The notes beneath the pieces are model-generated. The model did not search any database. It was given only the letters and a program-made list of their open reading frames with translations, and was not told where the DNA came from. A DNA stretch of 64,000 nt from Streptomyces rubellomurinus (lineage in GTDB: Bacteria; Actinomycetota; Actinomycetes; Streptomycetales; Streptomycetaceae): the NCBI RefSeq assembly GCF_000961885.1, contig NZ_JZKH01000003.1, forward strand, positions 124,001 to 188,000. Reading direction: 5' to 3'. Numbering within the stretch: position 1 is the stretch's first letter; the number at the start of each line of letters is the position of its first letter. Shown here in pieces: positions 8,389-15,492 of the stretch. A program made the position numbers and the translations under genes.

Positions 8389-11300
8389 GCCCGACGCACG
8401 GCCCGAGCGCGGCGGACCGGGTTCGGTCGTCACGTTCTACTCCTTCAAGGGCGGCACCGGCCGCACGATGGCCCTCGCCAACGTGGGCTGGATCCTCGCC
8501 AGCCGCGGCCTGCGCGTCCTGGTGGTCGACTGGGACCTGGAGGCGCCCGGCCTGCACCGCTACTACCACCCGCTGCTCGTCGACCCCGAACTCCACTCCA
8601 CGGACGGCCTGATCGACCTGCTGCGCTCCTACGTCAAACAGGCGCTGCCCACCGCCGCCGGCCCCACCGGCCTCGGCCCCGCCGAGTGGCTCGACGCGCC
8701 CGGCCGGCTGGACGGCTACATCTGCGGCCTCGCCCTCGACCTGCCGCCCGGCGGCCGGCTCGACTTCCTGCCCGCGGGCCGCCAGAACGGTGCCTACGGC
8801 GCCGCCGTCACCAGCTTCAACTGGCGCAGCTTCTACCACGGCCGGGACATCCGGGGCGGCGAGTTCCTGCGCGAGCTGCGCGAACGCTGGGCCCGGAACT
8901 ACGACTTCGTGCTGATCGACAGCCGCACCGGGGTCAGCGACACCTCCGGCATCTGCACCGTGCTGATGCCCGACACCGTCGTCGACTGCTTCACCTTCAG
9001 CGCCCAGAACATCCGCGGCGGCGTCGACGCCGCCCGCGCCATCGCCGAGGCCGAGGAGCGGGCGATCCGCGTCCTGCCGGTGCCGATGCGGGTCGAGGAC
9101 GCCGAGCAGGAACGGCTGGAGGCCGGCCGCGACTTCGCCCGCGAGGCCTTCGCCCCCTACCTTGGCCGCTGGCTGCCCGGTGACCGCCGGGCCGGCTACT
9201 GGGCCGACGTCGAGGTGCCGTACAAGCCGTTCTACGCCTACGAGGAGGTGCCCGCCACCGTCGCCGACCGGCCGCAGGAGGCCCGCAGCCTGCTCAACGC
9301 CTTCGAACGGCTGGCCGGGTGGATCACCGACGGGCGGGTGCGCACGCTGCGCCCGCTCGGCGCCGAGACCCGCCGCCGGCTCTACGCCGCGTACCTGCGC
9401 TCCGCCCGCGCCGTCCCCCGGCAGGTGTTCGTCAGCTACGCGCCGGAGAACCGGATGTGGGCCGAATGGGCGGCCGCCACGCTCACCCGGTTCGGCTACC
9501 AGACCTCGCTGCACAACGCCGCCGACCCGTACACCGGCGCCCGGCCGCCGGAGGTCGCCGGGCCGCTCGACGGGCAGGGCCGGGTGCTCGCCCTGCTCTC
9601 GTCCGAGTACACCGCGCTGCCCCGTGCCGCCGAGGTCTGGCAACTCCTCCAGGGGGGCGAACTGCCCTCCGGCGCACCGATGTTGGTCGCCCTGCGGCTG
9701 CAGGACTCGGACGAGCCGACGCCCCGGCCGTTCGCCGGGCACGTCGTGCCCGACCTGGTGCGCTCCTCCGCCGTGCACGCCGAGGCGCAGCTCTACCACG
9801 AGTTCGGCCAGGCGCCCGGCACCAGCCGGCAGTCGGACGGCGACAGCGGCGAGTTCGCCGCCCCGGCGCGCTTCCCCGGCACCGCCCCGCAGGTGCTGGA
9901 GGTGCGCTCGCGCAACGCCTCCTTCATCGGCCGCGGCAAACTGCTCGAACTGCTCCGCAACCGCTTCACCGGCGGGCCCGCCGCCGTCCGCAGCCAGGTG
10001 CTGTACGGCCTCGGCGGCGCCGGCAAGTCGGAGATCGCCGGCGAGTACGCGCACCGCTTCAAGGCCGCCTACGACGTGGTCTGGTGGGTGCCCGCCGAGG
10101 ACCCGGCGAACATCCCCGCCGAACTCGCCAAGCTCGCCCCCAAGCTCGGCGTGCCGGGCAGCGACGACGTCGCGCACACCGCCGCCGCGGTGCTCGACGC
10201 GCTGCGCCGCGGCCAGCCGCACGGCCGCTGGCTGCTGGTCTTCGACAACGCCAGCACCCCCGAGGAACTGGCCCCCTGGCTGCCCTCCGGCGCGGCCGGC
10301 GGCCACGTGCTGATCACCTCCCGCAACCAGGGCTGGTCCAAGCACGCGGGCCTGGTCGAGGTGGACGTCTTCCTGCGCGAGGAGAGCGTGCGGCTGCTGC
10401 GCCGCTTCAACACCGGCCTCAGCCAGGACGACGCCGAGCAGATCGCCGCCCGGCTCGGCGACCTGCCGCTGGCCGTCGGCCAGGCCGCCGTCTGGCTCCA
10501 GGAGACGCCGATGCGGATCGCCGACTACCTCGGCGAACTCGACCGCGCGCTCACCGAGATGCTCGAACGCACCGCGCTGCACGCCGCCGACTACCCGCAC
10601 TCCGCCGCCGCGACGCTGCGCATCTCGGTCCAGGAACTGCGCCGGATGAACGAGCCGGCCGCCCAGATCCTGGAGATCTGCGCCTTCCTCGGGCCGGACG
10701 CCATCCCGATGCGGCTGCTCTACAGCCGGGCCGTCGTCCGCGCCCTGCGGCTGGCCCCGCGCGCCCCGCGCGACAAGCTCGCGATCGGCGAGCTGCTGCG
10801 CGCCATCAGCCGGTTCGGGCTCGCCCGCACCGACCAGGGCAGCGAGACCATCACCGTCCACCGGCTCGTCCAGGCCGTGCTGCGCGACCAGGTCGGCGAG
10901 GAGCGGCAGGCCGAACTGCGCGAGGTCGTGCACGCCGCGCTGGCCGCCGCCAACCCCGGCGACCCGGACGTGCCCGCCGACTGGGCCGAGTACGCCGAAC
11001 TGCTGCCCCACCTGTGGCCGTCCGGGGCCGTCGACAGCGCCGACGAGGACGTCCGGCAGTGGATCATCGACTCGGTCCGTTACCAGTGGAAGCGCAGCCT
11101 GCACGAGGCCGGCCGGGAACTCGCCGAGCGCACCCTGCGGCACTGGCGCCAGGACGGCTACGGCGGGCCGGACTTCAACGTCGACGACGACGCCCAGACC
11201 CTGATGCTGCGCACCCAGCTCAGCAACATCCGCCGCTCCCAGGGCGCCCTCCAGGAGGCGTACGAGATGGACCGGGACATCCTGGAGCGCTTCACCGCCA

Positions 11301-12391
11301 CCCTCGGCCCCGAGCACTCGCACACCCTCGCCGTCGCCAACAGCCTCGGCGCCGACCTGCGCTTCCTCGGCCGCTACGACGAGGCCCGCGCGCTCGACCG
11401 CCGGACCCTGGAAGCCGCCCGGCGCACCCTCGGCCCGGACCACCCGCGCACCCTGATGATCACCAACAACCTCGCGGTGTCCGACTACCTGGCCGGCGAC
11501 CGGCGGGCCGCGCTGGAACGCCACCGCAGCAACTACCTCCAGCAGCGCGACGCACTCGGCGCGCACAGCCTCTACGCGCTGTCCTCCGCCTCCAACTACG
11601 CCCGCGACCTGCGCGAGACCGGGCGGCTGCGGGAGGCCCTGGACCTGCTGGAGGAGACCGTCCGGACGTACCAGCAGACCATCGGCGACAACCACACCGA
11701 CACCCTGCGCGCCCGCAAGAACCTCGCCGTCGCCCTGCGCCGGGACGGCCGCTACCACGAGGCCGTGGAGATCGACCAGGACATCTACCAGCGCTACCTG
11801 GACATCAACGGCCCGGAGCACCCGGACACCCTGGCCGCCGCGACCAACCTGGCCAGCGACTTCAACGCGCTCGGCGAGACCGCGCGGGCCATCCCGCTCG
11901 CCGAACGCGCCCTCGCCCGCTACCGCGACTACCTCGGCGAGGACCACCCGGTGACCCTGGCCGGCGCCAACAACCTCTCCGTCTACCTGCGGCTGGTCGG
12001 GCGGGTCGACGAGGCCCGGGAGCTGTCCGGCCGCACCCTGGCGCAGTTCCGCCGCGTCCTCGGTGAGCACCACCTGTACATCCCGATCGCGATGATGAAC
12101 CACGCCAACGACCTCGCCCTGAGCGGGGAGACGGAGGCCGCGCTCGCCCTCGAACTGGAGGCCGCGCCGCTGATGGTCGAGGCGCTCGGCCGGGACCACT
12201 ACGACTCCATCGGCATCAACTCCAACCTGGCGCTCTCGCTCGCCGCGGTCGGGCAGACCGAGCGGGCCGCCAAGCTGCGCAACGACTGCATCCGGCGGGC
12301 CCAGGTGACGCTCGGCGACGACCACCCGACCACGAAGGCCGTGAAGGCCGGGACCAGGCTGGACTCGGACGTGGAGCCGCCGCACGTGTGA
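8378..12391 (+). CDS. fxsT: FxsT1, KGG-GR ATPase / TIR-like / NB-ARC / TPR protein
   Basis: This 1337-residue protein has four modules. Residues 15-330 form a ParA/MinD-like ATPase with the variant P-loop KGGTGRT (24-30), where Arg replaces the Walker A Lys. Residues about 349-470 are TIR-like (QVFVSYAPENRMW) but lack a clearly aligned catalytic Glu. Residues about 520-780 are an NB-ARC NTPase with GLGGAGKS (544-551), LLVFDNA and ITSRNQ. Residues about 920-1337 are 42-residue kinesin-light-chain-like TPRs with the recurring motif LGxxHPxTLxxxxNLA. The layout is that of an NLR/STAND sensor. It is coupled to fxsC1 and is followed 3 bases later by fxsB1. Confidence 0.85.
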   Translation: MTTEPDARPERGGPGSVVTFYSFKGGTGRTMALANVGWILASRGLRVLVVDWDLEAPGLHRYYHPLLVDPELHSTDGLIDLLRSYVKQALPTAAGPTGLGPAEWLDAPGRLDGYICGLALDLPPGGRLDFLPAGRQNGAYGAAVTSFNWRSFYHGRDIRGGEFLRELRERWARNYDFVLIDSRTGVSDTSGICTVLMPDTVVDCFTFSAQNIRGGVDAARAIAEAEERAIRVLPVPMRVEDAEQERLEAGRDFAREAFAPYLGRWLPGDRRAGYWADVEVPYKPFYAYEEVPATVADRPQEARSLLNAFERLAGWITDGRVRTLRPLGAETRRRLYAAYLRSARAVPRQVFVSYAPENRMWAEWAAATLTRFGYQTSLHNAADPYTGARPPEVAGPLDGQGRVLALLSSEYTALPRAAEVWQLLQGGELPSGAPMLVALRLQDSDEPTPRPFAGHVVPDLVRSSAVHAEAQLYHEFGQAPGTSRQSDGDSGEFAAPARFPGTAPQVLEVRSRNASFIGRGKLLELLRNRFTGGPAAVRSQVLYGLGGAGKSEIAGEYAHRFKAAYDVVWWVPAEDPANIPAELAKLAPKLGVPGSDDVAHTAAAVLDALRRGQPHGRWLLVFDNASTPEELAPWLPSGAAGGHVLITSRNQGWSKHAGLVEVDVFLREESVRLLRRFNTGLSQDDAEQIAARLGDLPLAVGQAAVWLQETPMRIADYLGELDRALTEMLERTALHAADYPHSAAATLRISVQELRRMNEPAAQILEICAFLGPDAIPMRLLYSRAVVRALRLAPRAPRDKLAIGELLRAISRFGLARTDQGSETITVHRLVQAVLRDQVGEERQAELREVVHAALAAANPGDPDVPADWAEYAELLPHLWPSGAVDSADEDVRQWIIDSVRYQWKRSLHEAGRELAERTLRHWRQDGYGGPDFNVDDDAQTLMLRTQLSNIRRSQGALQEAYEMDRDILERFTATLGPEHSHTLAVANSLGADLRFLGRYDEARALDRRTLEAARRTLGPDHPRTLMITNNLAVSDYLAGDRRAALERHRSNYLQQRDALGAHSLYALSSASNYARDLRETGRLREALDLLEETVRTYQQTIGDNHTDTLRARKNLAVALRRDGRYHEAVEIDQDIYQRYLDINGPEHPDTLAAATNLASDFNALGETARAIPLAERALARYRDYLGEDHPVTLAGANNLSVYLRLVGRVDEARELSGRTLAQFRRVLGEHHLYIPIAMMNHANDLALSGETEAALALELEAAPLMVEALGRDHYDSIGINSNLALSLAAVGQTERAAKLRNDCIRRAQVTLGDDHPTTKAVKAGTRLDSDVEPPHV

Positions 12392-12394
12392 CGC

Positions 12395-13624
12395 GTGATG
12401 ACGGATGGTCAGCAGGGGCTCCCGGCCGGCACTAGGCTCGCGCGCATGGTGCCGTTCCGGCAGTTCCTGCTGAAGATCCACAGTCGGTGCAACCTGGCCT
12501 GCGACTACTGCTACGTGTACCAGGGTGCCGACCAGAGCTGGCGGCGGCGGCCGCGCCGGATGGAGCTGCCGACCGTCAGCCGCACCGCCCGCCGGATCGC
12601 CGAGCACGCCGCCGCGCACGGGCTCGACGAGGTGACCGTGGTCCTGCACGGCGGTGAGCCGCTGCTCGTCGGCGCCGCCCATCTCGACGCGCTGCTGCGG
12701 GAGTTGGCCGGAGCCGGGCCGCGAGTGCGGTTCAGCCTGCAGACCAACGGGCTGCGGCTGCTCGACGAACCGGCGCTGCTCGACGTGCTGCACCGGCACC
12801 GCGTCGCCGTGGGCGTGTCGATCGACGGCACCCGCGCCGACCACGACCGGCACCGGCTGCTGCCCTCCGGCGCCGGCAGCTGGGCCCGGACGGCCGAGGC
12901 CGTACGGCTGCTCGGCTCCGCCCCGCACCGGGACCTGTTCGCCGGGCTGCTGTGCGTCGTCGACCTCGCCGCCGACCCGGTGGCCACCTACCAGGCGCTG
13001 GTGGACTTCGCCCCGCCCCGGATCGACCTGCTGCTGCCGCACGCCACCTGGGCCGCCCCGCCACCCGGCGTCCACCGGCGGACGGTGCCCGGCGCCCCGC
13101 CGTCCGGGGAGGAGCCGGCGCCGTACGGGGAGTGGCTGATCGCCGCCTTCGACCGCTGGTACGACGCGCCGCGCCGGGAGACCGGGGTGCGGCTGTTCGA
13201 GGAGCTGTCCGTGCTGCTGCTCGGCGGGCGGGCCGCCAGCGAGGCGGTCGGGCTCGCGCCCGTCGACCTGGTCGTGGTCGAGGCGGACGGCACGATCGAG
13301 CAGGTGGACAGCCTGAAGGTCGCCTACGAGGGGGCGGCCGGGACGGGGCTCGACGTCTGGCGGCACGACTTCGACGCGGCGGCCGCGCACCCGGCGTTCC
13401 GGGCCCGGCAGCACGGGCTCGCCGGGCTCGCGCCGGTGTGCGGCGACTGCCCGCTGGTCCGGGTGTGCGGCGGCGGGCTGTACGCGCACCGGTACGCGGG
13501 CGGTGGGGCCGGTGGGGGGTTCGGGCACCCGTCCGTGTACTGCGCGGACCTCGACCGGCTGATCCGGCACATCGCCGGACGGCTGCGGGCGGGAGTGGCG
13601 AAGGTGGCGCGGGCGCGGGTCTAG
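12395..13624 (+). CDS. fxsB: FxsB1, radical SAM/SPASM peptide-modifying enzyme
   Basis: The product of 409 residues has the radical SAM cluster motif C-x3-C-x2-C (Cys 32, 36, 39, in RCNLACDYCYVY). This is followed by the glycine-rich SAM segment VVLHGGEPLL and a C-terminal SPASM-like cluster region with CGDCPLVRVCGGGLYAHRY. It matches the FxsB family, members of which form three-residue cyclophanes on FxsA tails. GTG 12395 is 3 bases after fxsT1; ATG 12446, just before the conserved VPFRQFLLKIHSRC, is an alternative start. No HExxH domain is fused; that domain is encoded separately downstream. Confidence 0.88.
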   Translation: MMTDGQQGLPAGTRLARMVPFRQFLLKIHSRCNLACDYCYVYQGADQSWRRRPRRMELPTVSRTARRIAEHAAAHGLDEVTVVLHGGEPLLVGAAHLDALLRELAGAGPRVRFSLQTNGLRLLDEPALLDVLHRHRVAVGVSIDGTRADHDRHRLLPSGAGSWARTAEAVRLLGSAPHRDLFAGLLCVVDLAADPVATYQALVDFAPPRIDLLLPHATWAAPPPGVHRRTVPGAPPSGEEPAPYGEWLIAAFDRWYDAPRRETGVRLFEELSVLLLGGRAASEAVGLAPVDLVVVEADGTIEQVDSLKVAYEGAAGTGLDVWRHDFDAAAAHPAFRARQHGLAGLAPVCGDCPLVRVCGGGLYAHRYAGGGAGGGFGHPSVYCADLDRLIRHIAGRLRAGVAKVARARV

Positions 13625-13645
13625 CGCGGCCGCCGGGACTGGGCG

Positions 13646-13686
13646 CTGATGGACCGTCACGGCAGGTGCGCCGCTCGGTAGGATGC
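13646..13686 (+). promoter_or_regulatory. HExxH gene promoter module (shared with fxsA1)
   Basis: CTGATGGACCGTCACGG (13646-13662) differs at one base from the fxsA1 element. GTAGGATGC follows with the same spacing plus one base. The presumed -10 TAGGAT is at 13679-13684. This marks a new transcription unit after fxsB1. Confidence 0.65.
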
Positions 13687-13734
13687 GCGGCGCCCGAGGC
13701 CGTGGTCGGGGTGCCCGAGGGGGCCGCTCGCCCG

Positions 13735-13803
13735 TTCGGGTCATGTGCGGCACCGGATCGGCTGATCCGCGGCCGGGCGGGGAAACTGCGGGCGGGCGCG
13801 GCG
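13735..13803 (+). pseudogene. FxsB C-terminal remnant
   Basis: Read in the frame of the downstream HExxH gene, this stretch encodes DRLIRGRAGKLRAGAA, which matches the FxsB1 C-terminus DRLIRHIAGRLRAGVA at 12 of 16 residues. The DNA over about 44 bases is about 70% identical without gaps, including two 11-base identical blocks. It looks like what is left of an FxsB-HExxH fusion junction. If GTG 13702 or 13711 were used it would still be translated as an N-terminal extension. Confidence 0.6.
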
Positions 13804-13842
13804 GGTTGGCCGGAGCGGGCCGGAGCAGGAGGAGGACGACCG

Positions 13843-14934
13843 GTGGCTGGTGGAAGCGAGACGGTGGCGGCGGCGGAGGCGGCCGGGGTGCCGGGTGCGC
13901 GGGCGGCGGACGGGCTGCCGCGGCACGGGGTGGACCGGGCGACGTTCCGGGCGATCGCCGCCGCCCGCGGCGGTCCGGAGGCCGTCCGGCTGCTGCGCGC
14001 CGGGCAGTTGAGCAAGCGGGCGCTGCTGCTGCTGGCGCTGCGCCGGGCCGCACCGGGCGACCGGGACTACCGCACGGCCTACGCCCGGGTGTGCGCGCTG
14101 CAGCGGGACGACCGGCCGCGTTGGGAGGAGGCCCTGCTGCGGCCGGAGTTGGACGCCTGGGCGGCGGACTGCCTGCGCGGCCTCGCGGCCGGTGAGGCCG
14201 TCCCGCTGGACGGGCTGGGCGAGCTCCTGCGGGCCGCGCCCTCGTCCGCGCTGCGACTGGAGCTGGAGTGCGACGGGCTGCGCTGGGCGCCGACCGTCGA
14301 GCACGCCGGGACGCACCGGGTGGACTACGGCCGGCCGCCGGCCGGTCCGCTGTCCGATGCCGAACTCGATCAGTGGGCCGACGAGTTGGAGCAGGCCTGG
14401 CGGATCCTGGTGCGGCGCCACCGGCGGCACGCGGCGGCGGTCGCGGCCTGCGTCGGCGTGATCGTGCCACTGCGCCCGGCGCCCGGCGGCGAGGCGGTCA
14501 GCGCCGCCGCCCGGCGGGCGTACGGCGCGGTGGCGGCCTCGCTGCCGGGGGAGCCGGTGCTGCTGGCGCTGGCCCTGGTGCACGAGTTCCTGCACGTTCA
14601 ACTCGGCGCCCTGCTGGACCTGGTGCCGCTGCACCGCCCGAACGGCGCCGCTGTCTACCACGCCCCGTGGCGGCCCGACCTGCGCCCGGTCGGCGCCCTG
14701 CTGCAGGGGACGTACGCACACCTGGGGGTCGCGGACTTCTGGGCCGCCGAACTGGCCGCCGGGACGAGCGAACCGGCCCGTGCGGAACGGGAGTTCACCT
14801 GCTGGCGCACGCACACCCTGGCGGCCGGCCGGACCCTGCTGGAGTCCGGTGAACTCACCGCGCACGGAAGGGAGTTCACCGAGGAGCTGGTGCGCGCCGT
14901 CCACGCGCTGGACGGATCGGCGGCGACACGGTGA
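13843..14934 (+). CDS. HExxH-motif putative peptide-modification protein
   Basis: A 363-residue protein with the metalloprotease-like motif HEFLH at residues 247-251 in LALALVHEFLHVQLGALLDL. It is homologous throughout to the C-terminal half of FxsB2, with shared blocks GVIVPLRP/TTITPLRP, SAAARRAYGAVA and YHAPWRPDLRPVGALLQGTYAHLGV. The family accompanies FxsB enzymes, fused or separate; its reaction is unknown and peptide maturation is inferred. GTG 13843 is chosen for a strong AGGAGGAGG site. The gene has its own promoter module and an in-frame FxsB-like remnant upstream, both described separately. Confidence 0.8.
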   Translation: MAGGSETVAAAEAAGVPGARAADGLPRHGVDRATFRAIAAARGGPEAVRLLRAGQLSKRALLLLALRRAAPGDRDYRTAYARVCALQRDDRPRWEEALLRPELDAWAADCLRGLAAGEAVPLDGLGELLRAAPSSALRLELECDGLRWAPTVEHAGTHRVDYGRPPAGPLSDAELDQWADELEQAWRILVRRHRRHAAAVAACVGVIVPLRPAPGGEAVSAAARRAYGAVAASLPGEPVLLALALVHEFLHVQLGALLDLVPLHRPNGAAVYHAPWRPDLRPVGALLQGTYAHLGVADFWAAELAAGTSEPARAEREFTCWRTHTLAAGRTLLESGELTAHGREFTEELVRAVHALDGSAATR

Positions 14935-15026
14935 GCGCCGGGGCACCCCGGCTCCGGTGAGGTCCGGATTCCGGGTGTGCCGGTCCGGGCGACCGGGGAT
15001 GGTTCGAACGCCAGCTCCGAACAACG

Positions 15027-15048
15027 CGCTTCGGCGCGCGCCGAAGCG
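15027..15048. terminator. palindromic hairpin between the two Fxs loci
   Basis: A perfect 22-base palindrome (stem CGCTTCGGC, loop GCGC) lies 92 bases after the HExxH gene. It probably ends locus 1 transcription. The rest of the 300-base gap to fxsA2 has no gene and should contain the fxsA2 promoter. Confidence 0.6.
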
Positions 15049-15234
15049 AAGTGCGCGACCGCTGAACGGGTGAATTCTCGGGGCGCCGGGCGCCGCCGTA
15101 CTGCGCCGACCGGCCGGGCGGACGAACTTGAGGACACAAGGTGCCGCGCGGAGTCCGCACGGGCACTACATTAAGTCGCAACCGGGTGGCCTACCCGCCC
15201 TCGGCAGGTCCTAACCGCGCCTAAGGAAACGAAT

Positions 15235-15420
15235 ATGACTCCGGTAACCAGCACCAGGCCGGCCGGCAACCTCACTGACACTCAGGAGACGCCGGAGCGC
15301 ACCTCCCTCGCCGATCTCGCCGCCCTCGGCGCCGAGGAACTCGCCACCCGGCTGCAGCGCGCGCTCCCCGGCGCCGACTCCGGCCGCGTGCCGGTCGCCG
15401 CCTTCAACTCCTCGATCTGA
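15235..15420 (+). CDS. fxsA: FxsA2, FxSxx-COOH precursor peptide
   Basis: This 61-residue peptide ends exactly in AAFNSSI, fitting the FxSxx-COOH rule. The leader (LADLAALGAEELATRLQRALPG) is shorter and different from that of FxsA1, although both share a (L/V)A(D/A)LxAL...EEL motif. An AAGGAAA ribosome site lies eight bases before the ATG. It is followed after 72 bases by its presumed modifying enzyme FxsB2. The F-N-S triplet is the expected cyclophane site. Confidence 0.88.
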   Translation: MTPVTSTRPAGNLTDTQETPERTSLADLAALGAEELATRLQRALPGADSGRVPVAAFNSSI

Positions 15421-15492
15421 CCCGGCCGCTCACACCGACCGGACCCAGGCCGAGCCGACCACACGAGAACGCCGCAGACCATCACCAGGCCC

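Noticed and set aside
8060..14470. A 2136-codon open frame on the minus strand across locus 1
   Set aside because: It lies antisense to fxsT1, fxsB1 and the HExxH gene, has Arg/Pro/Gly-rich low-complexity translation, no domain and no ribosome site; it results from third-position GC bias.
15207..15234. Possible iron box (TTAGG-like half sites) before fxsA2
   Set aside because: Only two TTAGG pieces with wrong spacing; does not fit the 19-bp DmdR consensus.
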